A stretch of 37,817 bases of DNA from Candidatus Peribacteraceae bacterium (GCA_028712095.1 JAQTQU010000008.1:1-37817); one strand, 5' to 3'; positions 9,605 through 17,606 are shown, counted from the stretch's first letter. A program made the numbers and translations. The notes: generated by a model not told the origin, from the letters alone.

Positions 9605-9831
9605 TACGACATGAGAGTAAGGCCGATCACCAGAGCTGTTCCCATGATGACCGCCGCAAGGATGATTGCCACGCACACATTCCCTTTCTCGATTTCCTTC
9701 CACTCATCGATGGGCGTGATCCACGTGAAAACCTTGAGCAGGATACTAAGCGAGAGCGCCATCGAGATCGCTCCGGTGAGCGCCCAGCCGAAGGTGATGA
9801 GGTATTGGAGGAGGAGGTGTGAGTAATCCAT
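9604..9831 (-). CDS. DUF350 family membrane protein
   Basis: [22 protein letters not shown]...[35 protein letters not shown] overlap with the downstream gene. Confidence 0.7.
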   Translation of the reverse strand: MDYSHLLLQYLITFGWALTGAISMALSLSILLKVFTWITPIDEWKEIEKGNVCVAIILAAVIMGTALVIGLTLMS

Positions 9832-9932
9832 AAGGAGGATGCTATGCGCAGAGTGAAGAACTGTCTATTGGGTCATGGCGCTTGTCACTGCTCTCTCACT
9901 TGTCCAGCATTAAGTGCTAGTCTGTAATTATT

Positions 9933-10565
9933 ATGAAAAAAGTGCGTATCATGTTGTTAGAATCGGCTCTTTTCCTACTCCATCTCCTGATGGATCCTTT
10001 CGATATATTTAAGATTCAAAAACCTCAAACAACTGGCAGAGCGAATAAACCACCATTAAACATACATAGCGTAACTTTGGACAATCCGAAGCGAATTGAA
10101 TTTTTACTTCAGAGCGTCCTTGAAAAAAACCGCATGCATAACGATATTGTTACGAATCTTCGTACTCTCTACATCACGATTTTTGTTGCCATGGCAGCAT
10201 TCCTTGGAGTGAGTCTAGGGATCGCGGCTACAGCCGAATCTCCTATTTCCACAATCTTTTCAGTCACTACTTGGGTACTACTTATCAGTTTCATCGTCGG
10301 TGTATTTACTACATTGTTTGAATGGAGTTATGAGCGAAATCGTGTACGACAAGTACAAATGTGGGAAGAAATGGGGATGTATCTTCTTATTGAAGGTGAC
10401 GAAAAGCAGGGCATGGATTTTTTGCGAAAAACTATTGATGATATTTCCAAGCGACCCCATTGGGAACAACTAATCCTTTGTATATTTTTGGTCCTAAAAA
10501 ATATTTGCATATTTACTAGCTTTACTGCGCTTGTCATCATGGCTGTTGGATTATTGTTGAATTAA
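9933..10565 (+). CDS. Multi-pass membrane protein, unknown
   Basis: 210 aa, four hydrophobic segments, AT-rich relative to neighbours; no SD. Confidence 0.6.
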   Translation: MKKVRIMLLESALFLLHLLMDPFDIFKIQKPQTTGRANKPPLNIHSVTLDNPKRIEFLLQSVLEKNRMHNDIVTNLRTLYITIFVAMAAFLGVSLGIAATAESPISTIFSVTTWVLLISFIVGVFTTLFEWSYERNRVRQVQMWEEMGMYLLIEGDEKQGMDFLRKTIDDISKRPHWEQLILCIFLVLKNICIFTSFTALVIMAVGLLLN

Positions 10566-10585
10566 GAGTGCCTCTTGTCTATCAC

Positions 10586-10656
10586 TTCCTATGAACCTCT
10601 TTTTAACTGAGTGTTTGTGACGTGGGTGTAGATCTGCGTCGTACTCAGATCCTTAT
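10586..10656 (-). pseudogene. 3' remnant of a tyrosine recombinase gene
   Basis: Minus-strand translation HKDLSTTQIYTHVTNTQLKRGS* versus HKDLSTTQIYTHVTNPQLKEVHRKFHGK of the intact recombinase at 11580; one inserted A frameshifts the tail. Confidence 0.75.
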
Positions 10657-10657
10657 G

Positions 10658-10701
10658 CCCCCCTGCAGTACATGCTTCGCAGACTTAAGGGCAGGCAGCT
10701 G
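10658..10701. repeat. Direct repeat copy 1 flanking the NYN cassette
   Basis: CCCCTGCAGTACATGCTTCGCAGACTTAAGGGCAGGCAGCTG, similar to copy 2 at 11537. Confidence 0.7.
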
Positions 10702-10792
10702 ATACCTACATGCCAGTATGCAAAGAGGGGAAGCAGGAATGTTTTGGACTTTACAGAAAGGTGTACGCGTGTACACTCGTAGTATGAATTTC

Positions 10793-10821
10793 TTGAAGAG
10801 GGAAAATCGGGCGCGTACAAT
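10793..10821 (+). promoter_or_regulatory. Promoter of NYN gene
   Basis: TTGAAG-N17-TACAAT; upstream palindrome GTGTAC-GCGT-GTACAC at 10761-10776. Confidence 0.5.
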
Positions 10822-10896
10822 ACAAGTATTCCTCCCCACGGGATTCTCCCGTGGCCCCCGGGCGGCCCGAGCCCCCGGGACATTTTGTCTGTTCAC

Positions 10897-11436
10897 ATGT
10901 CTCAACGCGTAATCGCATACATAGACGGCGCAAACCTGCATAAGAGCGTTAGTGCTCTCGGATGGAAACTGAATTACCGTGTGTTTCGCCGCTGGCTGGA
11001 ACAAAAGTTCGGCGTGGAGGCCGTATACATATTTATCGGATTGGTACCTGCACAGCGCGCACTCTATCTTCGTCTCCAGGAATATGGCTACGTACTGGTC
11101 TACAAAGAAGTCACATACGACGGCGACGGCAGAGTGAAGGGTAATTGTGATGCCGATCTTGTGCTCAAGGTCACTCAAGACTACTACGAAGGCCGAATTT
11201 CGCAGGCGATTCTCGTTGCGAGTGACGGCGACTACAGCAGTTTGGTTGCTTTTCTGAAGGAGAAGCACGTTTTCCGTACGTTACTTTCGCCGAGTAATAA
11301 TTGTTCGTTCCTCCTGCGAAAGCTCAATATTCCAATCGTCTACCTCAATATGCTCCGAGGGAAATTAGAGAGGAAAGACCCTTCGACAAAAAAAGCCCCC
11401 GCCACGGACGTGTCCGTGAAAGGGTCTTCTTCATAG
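10897..11436 (+). CDS. NYN domain (PIN-like, LabA/DUF88) ribonuclease-like protein
   Basis: RVIAYIDGANLHKSV...KGNCDADLVLKVTQDYYEGRISQAILVASDGDYSSLVAFLKEK; conserved acidic residues of the NYN fold. Confidence 0.85.
   Translation: MSQRVIAYIDGANLHKSVSALGWKLNYRVFRRWLEQKFGVEAVYIFIGLVPAQRALYLRLQEYGYVLVYKEVTYDGDGRVKGNCDADLVLKVTQDYYEGRISQAILVASDGDYSSLVAFLKEKHVFRTLLSPSNNCSFLLRKLNIPIVYLNMLRGKLERKDPSTKKAPATDVSVKGSSS
11375..11428 (+). terminator. Nested hairpin at the 3' end of the NYN CDS
   Basis: AAGACCCTT...AAGGGTCTT outer stem with inner CACGGAC-GT-GTCCGTG. Confidence 0.5.
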
Positions 11437-11536
11437 GGATGCTTTCAGTCTACTCCCGTTAATAGAATCATTTCAATACCTGTAATTCTATGCATATTAG
11501 CTATTAGCTGTGGTATTTGTGATGTGCTTCATTTCC

Positions 11537-11577
11537 CGCAGTACGTGCTTCGCACGACTGCAGGACAGGCAGCTGCT
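11537..11577. repeat. Direct repeat copy 2 flanking the NYN cassette
   Basis: CCCGCAGTACGTGCTTCGCACGACTGCAGGACAGGCAGCTG; folds as GCAGT(a)CGTGC-TTC-GCACGACTGC. Confidence 0.75.
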
Positions 11578-11579
11578 CT

Positions 11580-12536
11580 CTACTTTCCATGAAACTTCCT
11601 ATGAACCTCTTTTAACTGAGGATTAGTTACATGGGTGTAAATCTGTGTAGTAGATAAGTCCTTGTGGCCTAGCATTTCTTGTACTGACCTCAGGTCTGCG
11701 CCATTGCGCAGTAAATCCGTCGCGAAGGAGTGGCGCAGGGTATGCGGCGAGGGGTCACTGACGATCCCGGCCTTGATGGCGTATTTCTTCACAATGTTGT
11801 AGATGGAAATACGCGATAAGCGATACTCCTCACCCGGAGGCATGACCTCCAGCGCCTGCTCATGATTGCGGATGAAGAGAGGGGAGAGGTGATCCATGCG
11901 GCTCTCCAAATAGGCCTTGAGGGCATCGGTGGCACGATCGGAGAGGAAAACAACCCGCACTTTTCCCCGCTTGCCCCGGACGGATGTTTCGCGCGTCTGA
12001 AAGTTCATGTCTTTGCGGTTGAGGCCACGTAGTTCTGCGAGACGAAGGCCGGTCGAGAAGAAGAGCTCGAGGATCGCTTTATCCCGCTTGCCGTTACGTG
12101 TCTCGATATCGGGGGAGGCGAGTAGGCGCTCCAACTCATCGTGGAAGAGGACTTTCACCTTGCGCTGGTCCTCTTTGAAGCGCGTCACGCGGTCCGGCGG
12201 GTAGCAATCCATCTCTTCCTCCGAAATAAGATAACGCAATAAAGCCCGCAGCACCGTCAAGTAGTGGTTCTTGGACCGGACCGAAAGCTCCTGTTCGTGT
12301 GCAGTGCGGTACATGTGCAGATTACTCTTGAACATGCGGATGGTGGCTTTGTTGATTTCGGCAGGGGAGTTGAGCTTCGAAAGTTCCTGAAACAGGGTCA
12401 GTGACCGCCGGTAGGACTCGATCGTCAGCGGGGACTTGTTCTGCTCGCTTCGGAGGAAGACTAAGTAGCGTTCTATGGCTTGTTCAAGCGGAGAAACAGG
12501 CTTTGTAGGGGTTAAAGGTCGTGTGGCAGCTGGCAT
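11580..12536 (-). CDS. Tyrosine recombinase (XerC/XerD-like integrase)
   Basis: STGLRLAELRGL (Arg I), HTLRHSFATDLL (HxxR), GHKDLSTTQIYTHV (H...Y); N-terminal SAM-like core-binding domain. Confidence 0.92.
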   Translation of the reverse strand: MPAATRPLTPTKPVSPLEQAIERYLVFLRSEQNKSPLTIESYRRSLTLFQELSKLNSPAEINKATIRMFKSNLHMYRTAHEQELSVRSKNHYLTVLRALLRYLISEEEMDCYPPDRVTRFKEDQRKVKVLFHDELERLLASPDIETRNGKRDKAILELFFSTGLRLAELRGLNRKDMNFQTRETSVRGKRGKVRVVFLSDRATDALKAYLESRMDHLSPLFIRNHEQALEVMPPGEEYRLSRISIYNIVKKYAIKAGIVSDPSPHTLRHSFATDLLRNGADLRSVQEMLGHKDLSTTQIYTHVTNPQLKEVHRKFHGK

Positions 12537-12673
12537 AGGCTTCTGAAGGGGGATGATCCGATGTCCTAAGTCCTAATTCCTAAGTCCTCACCATTCTCCC
12601 TTCGTCTCGTCTTCATTCAAGGGAGGGGAGACGGTTATCCACATCTCTCCCGATTAACATAATGCATTTTATG

Positions 12674-13471
12674 TTAATAAATCAATTGACAGACCAAATG
12701 ATCTGATTTTGTGATCAACAAGCCAAGAACGTCTGGTTCCATCGTGTCGGGGATGTCATGTTGTGAAATCTCATCGATGGGATACACGTGCGTAATGAGC
12801 ATGTAGTAGAGCAGGGCTGCGACTTCCCTGCCGATACTTTTGACCTCGAAGTACCAGGGGGCCTCGAGGTCGCTTGGGAGGGTACGGATGTCCTCCCACC
12901 CCTGCCGACCGGCCAGGTAGGCGATGCGCGCAAGGTGATAGCGATCCGATATGCCAATAATAACGCTGCAGGAGCCGGTGAGCGGGCGGCTATTCAACAG
13001 GTTCTCCCACGTGGAGCGCGCGGATTCCTCGAGCGTCAAATCCCCTGCCAAAATACCGTCCTGTAGGGCAACATCGCGCATCACCTCCGCTTCACTCGCC
13101 ACACCGACTCCCCCCTTGCCACCGCTCAAAATTATGTGTTGTAACACACCTTCGCGGTAGAGACGTGCGGCCGTTCCCACACGGCGTGAAATGCCCGGTC
13201 CCGGCAGCGCGCCCCGATGCACCGCTGCTCCGAATACCAGTGCACACACGGTGGCGCCACTCCCCTGCCCCACATCGGCCTCGCGCTTCCCCGCGGAAAC
13301 ATCACTCAGCGCCGCACGCAGCGTTGTATGACCATCCGTCGTCTGCAGCTGCGCCGTTCCTCCAAACCCCATGACCACCATCGACGTGAGCGCCACAAGC
13401 AGCAGTGCTCCTGCCGATGCGAGGGCAAGCGTGGTTTTTGTGAAGAGCCGTAATCCGCGTGAGAAGCTCAT
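12674..13471 (-). CDS. YdcF-like (DUF218) membrane-anchored protein
   Basis: MSFSRGLRLFTKTTLALASAGALLLVAL anchor; CALVFGAAV...HIILSGGKGG...EARST-like ESARSTWENL. ATGA overlap with upstream gene. Confidence 0.7.
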   Translation of the reverse strand: MSFSRGLRLFTKTTLALASAGALLLVALTSMVVMGFGGTAQLQTTDGHTTLRAALSDVSAGKREADVGQGSGATVCALVFGAAVHRGALPGPGISRRVGTAARLYREGVLQHIILSGGKGGVGVASEAEVMRDVALQDGILAGDLTLEESARSTWENLLNSRPLTGSCSVIIGISDRYHLARIAYLAGRQGWEDIRTLPSDLEAPWYFEVKSIGREVAALLYYMLITHVYPIDEISQHDIPDTMEPDVLGLLITKSDHLVCQLIY

Positions 13472-15063
13472 GAAGAGAACGAGGATACAGGTTCCACGTA
13501 AATATGCGCAGGAATTGGTGGGAGTTTTGGGCTCCACGGAGGCCAGATAGAGATGTCGACCTGATCCACCTCGGGAAGGTTTTTGACAATGCGCAGGGCA
13601 TCCGCCACCGGCAGTCCCGCCACTTTCTCGCGCACTTTCTTGGCGAACTGCGCCCCGGTGGGGCTTAAGGGATCCAGCACGAACTGCTCGGTACCCGACA
13701 GGTCCACCGTGATCTTGATCCACGAGAGATCGTCGTTGTAGTCGATGACGTGCGCCACGAGGCGGTCGTACGTCAGACTGGTATCGAGCAGACGCTTCTC
13801 GGAGCGGACGTGTGCCTTGAGCTCGGCGATGAGCAGATCGAGGACGGCCCTGGTGTCGTACCCGTACGTGGTGTAGACGATGGTCCCCTCGACGGGAATG
13901 GATGTGACCTGCTGCCCGATGAATTCTGTGGGCATGACGAAATCCTCGTACGTGGTCTTCGTCAGCTCGTCGTAGTAGAGCATCTCGAGCTGCTGATCGG
14001 GATGCTGGGCATTCCAGAGCGTCTTCTCCTCATCCACCATCTGTTTGGCGGTGAGCAGGAGCTCGTTTTCCACCTGCTTGCGGGCCAGCTTGAGATCGTC
14101 TTTGGTCAGCACGGAGCGGGCGGAGGTCACCCCGCCCGAAGCCGTGACGGCGTTTTCGGCATAGACGAGCGGGCGCTCTCCTGCCGGCAGCCCCACGAAC
14201 TCCCACTTGCGTCCCGCGGGCACGTTGCCGCGCTGCCCCACGATCTGTCCGTACAGGTCCAGAGGATCGGCTTCCGCCATCACGGTGATGCGCTGGCCGG
14301 CCGGCAGCAGTACCGACTCTGCAATGCGGAAGACGATGCCTGCCTGATTCGCCAGACGCGTGCCCTGGCGGAAAGAGTACGGCTCTTTCGTCGTATTGAT
14401 CAGCGTCATCGGCACGCGGGACCCCACGCCGCTGAATTCCTGGCTGATGCGGTCGAACGTGATGGTGCGCGTCACCTTCACCTGCACAGGTTTCAGGGGC
14501 ATGGTGCGGACGCGGTCGGGCACCAGCGCCAGCGCCCCCGTCTGCACGAGGAAGATATTCACCGTGTGGGTGACGGTATCCTCCCGAGGCTTCACCCGGA
14601 TCTCGGCCGAGGGGAGCAGGCGGAACAGTACGAAAAGAAAGAGCCCCGTGCTCACCAGGATGAGGACCCAGATCCTGAGCTTGGGCAGGGAAAGAATCCC
14701 CATGCCCTGCAGCTGCGACCGCAGCGTCTGGCGCCACAGGTGGGGAGAAAATTCCCGCAGCGCCTCTTCGCGGGCGGGGTGCCCATCGAGTACGAACTTG
14801 ACCTCTTGCGTACTGGAGAGGACGCGGAACCCGTGGACGCGCGCGGCTGCAATGAGCGGTGAGCGTTTGGTGGCGACGCGTACGCGGCTGCGGATCGCCT
14901 GCAGGGATTCAAAGAACGCCCGCTGCCCGGTGCGGTCTTTGAGCAGCGGCATCTCGAGGGTCGAGAGCAGGAGCAGCAGCTCGCCGCTCGTTTCGACCGC
15001 TCGACGGACGAACGCACTCGGTGACTCCCCTTCCGTGGGGATGAGGACAATGAGGGGTTCCAT
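13468..15063 (-). CDS. Large single-TM protein with baseplate-J-like extracytoplasmic region
   Basis: TM at LRIWVLILVSTGLFLFVLFRLL; downstream repeats such as VPAGRKWEFVGLPAGERPLVYAENAVTASGGVT resemble baseplate J/gp47-like proteins common in CPR bacteria. Confidence 0.55.
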   Translation of the reverse strand: MEPLIVLIPTEGESPSAFVRRAVETSGELLLLLSTLEMPLLKDRTGQRAFFESLQAIRSRVRVATKRSPLIAAARVHGFRVLSSTQEVKFVLDGHPAREEALREFSPHLWRQTLRSQLQGMGILSLPKLRIWVLILVSTGLFLFVLFRLLPSAEIRVKPREDTVTHTVNIFLVQTGALALVPDRVRTMPLKPVQVKVTRTITFDRISQEFSGVGSRVPMTLINTTKEPYSFRQGTRLANQAGIVFRIAESVLLPAGQRITVMAEADPLDLYGQIVGQRGNVPAGRKWEFVGLPAGERPLVYAENAVTASGGVTSARSVLTKDDLKLARKQVENELLLTAKQMVDEEKTLWNAQHPDQQLEMLYYDELTKTTYEDFVMPTEFIGQQVTSIPVEGTIVYTTYGYDTRAVLDLLIAELKAHVRSEKRLLDTSLTYDRLVAHVIDYNDDLSWIKITVDLSGTEQFVLDPLSPTGAQFAKKVREKVAGLPVADALRIVKNLPEVDQVDISIWPPWSPKLPPIPAHIYVEPVSSFSS

Positions 15064-15115
15064 GAAATCAGAGGCGCTCTATTGTGACATTGTTGTAGGC
15101 CGAAGACTACCCTGC

Positions 15116-15271
15116 CTCACCCCCACCAACCCCCTCTCCCTACCTGCAACGACTCCCGCAGGGAGAGGGGGCGCACTTTTTTGATTTCATGCCTGTTCAA
15201 AAAGAAAACGTATGCCCCCTCTCCAAGGCGGGTGTGCGGTGGGTTTGGAGAGGGGGATAGGGGGTGAGGCA
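15116..15271. repeat. Nested inverted-repeat intergenic element
   Basis: CCTCACCCCC...GGGGGTGAGG enclosing CCTCTCCC...GGGAGAGG and CCCCCTCTCC...GGAGAGGGGG. Confidence 0.65.
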
Positions 15272-15283
15272 AAAATCTCCGCT

Positions 15284-16498
15284 TCACTTCTTCGCGAGCG
15301 CCCTGAATGCCGGCATCTCCTCTCCGGAGAGCATCTCGAGCATGGCCCCGCCGCCCGTGCTCACGAAGGAGTAGCCGTCCATCGGATAGTTGTAGCGTTT
15401 GTGAAAGTCAATCGTGTCCCCTCCCCCGATGATCGAAACGGCTCCCTTGGCCGTCGCTTCGCGAACAGCCTCCGCGATGCGCTTGGTGCCGTGGGAGAAG
15501 CGGTTGAGTTCGTACATACCGAGGGGGCCATTCCAGATGATCATGCCGGACTTCTCGATGATCTTTTTGTAGCGCTCAATCGTCACCTTGCCAACATCCA
15601 GAACCATCATGTCACCCATGATGTTCTCGAGCGGCAGATCCAGCTTCTCGGCTTCCTCGGTCGCCTCGGTGGCCACCACCACGTCGCGCGGAACGTGCAC
15701 GTCGGCGAGCTCGACCTTCTCACCCTCGAGCATGATCTCCTGCGCCTTCTCCATCTGCTCCTCCTCATACTTGGAGGCCCCGACTTCAAATCCCCGTGCG
15801 GCGATGAAGGTATTGGCGATACAGCCACCCAGAAGGATGTCGTCGCCTTTCTGCAGGAAAGATTTGATGACCGGGATCTTCGTCTCCATCTTCGCGCCGC
15901 TCATGATCAGCGTGACGGGGCGGCGCGGGTCCTCGAGCGCATGACCGAGTATCTCCAATTCGTGGAGGAGTTCTAAGCCGGGGTAGGCCGGGAGGAGGCG
16001 TGCGACGGCGCACGTGCTGGCCTCCTCGTACGTGTGGCAGGACGCGAAGGCTTCATTGACGTAGGCCTCGGCGAGCTTCGCCAATTCCTTCCCGAATGCG
16101 GCCTGCTCAGCGGGGTTTCCCTCCTCTGCGGGCGAGAAGCGGACATTCTCGAGGTACAGAATCTCCCCGTCCTTGAGTGCGGACGCGAGCTTCTCCACCT
16201 GCGGTCCGACGATGTCCGTCGTGTGCGTGATGGATACCCTGGGGAGGAGCGTTTTTAAGTGCTCGGCGACCGCTCTCGTCGAGAGCCTGGGATCGGGCTT
16301 GCCCTTGGGCCTGCCGACATGCGTCATGAGAATCAGGCGCGCCCCCATCTTGAGGAGGAGCTCCACCGTGGGGAGCAGTGCGCGCATCTTCTTGTCGCTC
16401 TTGAGCTTTCCGCTCGCATCCGTTTCGATGTTATGGTCGATGCGGACGAGCACGCGCTTACCCTTGAGTTTTGCGTCTTTGAGGAGGGGGTACTGCAT
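15284..16498 (-). CDS. pgk: Phosphoglycerate kinase
   Basis: THVGRPKGK, ILYLENVRFSPAEEGN, IMSGAKMETKIPVI, WNGPLGMYE, IIGGGDTID, VSTGGGAMLEML. Confidence 0.95.
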   Translation of the reverse strand: MQYPLLKDAKLKGKRVLVRIDHNIETDASGKLKSDKKMRALLPTVELLLKMGARLILMTHVGRPKGKPDPRLSTRAVAEHLKTLLPRVSITHTTDIVGPQVEKLASALKDGEILYLENVRFSPAEEGNPAEQAAFGKELAKLAEAYVNEAFASCHTYEEASTCAVARLLPAYPGLELLHELEILGHALEDPRRPVTLIMSGAKMETKIPVIKSFLQKGDDILLGGCIANTFIAARGFEVGASKYEEEQMEKAQEIMLEGEKVELADVHVPRDVVVATEATEEAEKLDLPLENIMGDMMVLDVGKVTIERYKKIIEKSGMIIWNGPLGMYELNRFSHGTKRIAEAVREATAKGAVSIIGGGDTIDFHKRYNYPMDGYSFVSTGGGAMLEMLSGEEMPAFRALAKK

Positions 16499-16608
16499 GC
16501 GAAAAGTGTACTGATTTCTGTGTGAAATTCGAGCGCACCTCATTGACACGCAATGGATTCCCATAAGAATACATCTATCGCGAACGCTACGGTGCATTCT
16601 CCAGAAAG

Positions 16609-16742
16609 AAAGGAGGTTGCCTATGCAGCGACTCGTGATCATCTAGACCCGCGCATAGCAAAGATAAGTCGCGTCCTGCTCACTGAGAGCGGCAGACGGT
16701 CTAGGAGACTCAGGGGACCCTTGCGTTCCCTGGATCTTTTTT
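16609..16742 (+). ncRNA. Putative small structured transcript with 7-aa SD-equipped ORF (MQRLVII) and terminator
   Basis: AAAGGAGG-N6-ATG CAG CGA CTC GTG ATC ATC TAG (16623-16646); terminator-like CAGGGGAC-ccttgc-GTTCCCTG-GATCTTTTTT to 16742. Confidence 0.4.
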
Positions 16743-16846
16743 CAGTGCACGCAATGTTTCAGGTCGAGGACGGTTTCGTTGACATCGTCCTGACTGGTGC
16801 CTTACCGTGCAAGCAGTAGTTTCCGGCATCTTGCCGGAGGCGAACC

Positions 16847-16892
16847 CCCGCGGGATCAACCTGGCCCCACCTTGTGGTCCCGCGGGATTTTT
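16847..16892 (+). terminator. Rho-independent terminator candidate
   Basis: CCCGCGGGA...TCCCGCGGG followed by ATTTTT. Confidence 0.6.
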
Positions 16893-16965
16893 GCGTTGAA
16901 ACGAACTACACTTTCTCGCAGTGACCGTACGTCACGGTCACACGTATCACTCGTGGAGGTGCCCT

Positions 16966-17022
16966 ATGGCTGACCAACGCATGTTGTTGGTTTCCGTCCA
17001 CCTCCCCATGCAGATGATGTAA
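16966..17022 (+). CDS. 18-aa peptide ORF MADQRMLLVSVHLPMQMM
   Basis: GTGGAGGT SD, ATG 16966, TAA 17020; SD sequestered by a hairpin; followed by a terminator. Confidence 0.4.
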   Translation: MADQRMLLVSVHLPMQMM

Positions 17023-17049
17023 GCCTGCGAGGCTGAAAATCTGCAACAA

Positions 17050-17086
17050 GGCGCGGGATGGTTTTCTTCCTTCCGCGCCAATTTTT
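17050..17086 (+). terminator. Rho-independent terminator
   Basis: GGCGCGG...CCGCGCC followed by AATTTTT. Confidence 0.7.
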
Positions 17087-17089
17087 CAT

Positions 17090-17500
17090 TCATACGTGGA
17101 CACCTTGCTCCGCCTGAGACTCTTCTTTTGAGCTCATTCCAAGGAGCACGCCGTCTTTGTTGGCAACGAACGCCACTCCTTTACCCTCCGAAGCCTTGGC
17201 GGAGGAGGGCCTCCTCCGTGCAGACGGTTCCACGCGGTCCAAGAGCGGGATGATGGCCTTCGCAAGATCCTTACCGACGATGTACCCGCGCCGGTCGAAG
17301 TGGAACATTTCGCTCAGGCGTTCGGGCAAATTCGCTTCCGTTGTCGGGTAGAGGTCCATGGAGGCGTCGATTCCCCGTTCCCGGAAGGCGGCGTTCCACT
17401 CCCGCAGGATGTTCCCGGCATCCGGCACGTGGCCGATGATGCCGTAGAGCTCGCGGTGGATGGAAGTGCGGGGCTTGGTCACTTGAGGGAGTGTAATCAT
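17090..17500 (-). CDS. Shikimate dehydrogenase substrate-binding-domain-like protein lacking the NAD(P) domain
   Basis: LYGIIGHVPDAGNILREWNAAFRERGIDASMDLYPT...GYIVGKDLAKAIIPLLDRV...GVAFVANKDGVLLG parallels the Shikimate_dh_N order; only 136 aa. Confidence 0.4.
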   Translation of the reverse strand: MITLPQVTKPRTSIHRELYGIIGHVPDAGNILREWNAAFRERGIDASMDLYPTTEANLPERLSEMFHFDRRGYIVGKDLAKAIIPLLDRVEPSARRRPSSAKASEGKGVAFVANKDGVLLGMSSKEESQAEQGVHV

Positions 17501-17504
17501 TTTT

Positions 17505-17606
17505 CCCCTCTCCCCCAACCCTCTCCCGCGTGGAGAGGGAGGTTGCATTTGTGCATCAAGAAGCATCATGAACCGGGCTTCCCTCTCCTACGGGCAGAGG
17601 GGGCAT
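17505..17606. repeat. CCCTCTCCC/GAGAGGG-type intergenic repeat
   Basis: CCCCTCTCCCCCAACCCTCTCCCGCGTGGAGAGGGAGG and CCCTCTCCTACGGGCAGAGGG. Confidence 0.5.

Noticed and set aside
10645-11268. 207-aa - strand ORF
   Set aside because: Antisense to the NYN gene and its hairpin leader; composition is not protein-like.
13750-14862. 370-aa + strand ORF
   Set aside because: Antisense to the 531-aa baseplate-J-like gene; low-complexity His/Arg/Asp-rich translation typical of shadow ORFs in GC-rich DNA.
16553-16819. 88-aa + strand ORF
   Set aside because: No SD at its start; a strong SD and a terminator-like hairpin lie inside it, so separate small transcripts are the better explanation.
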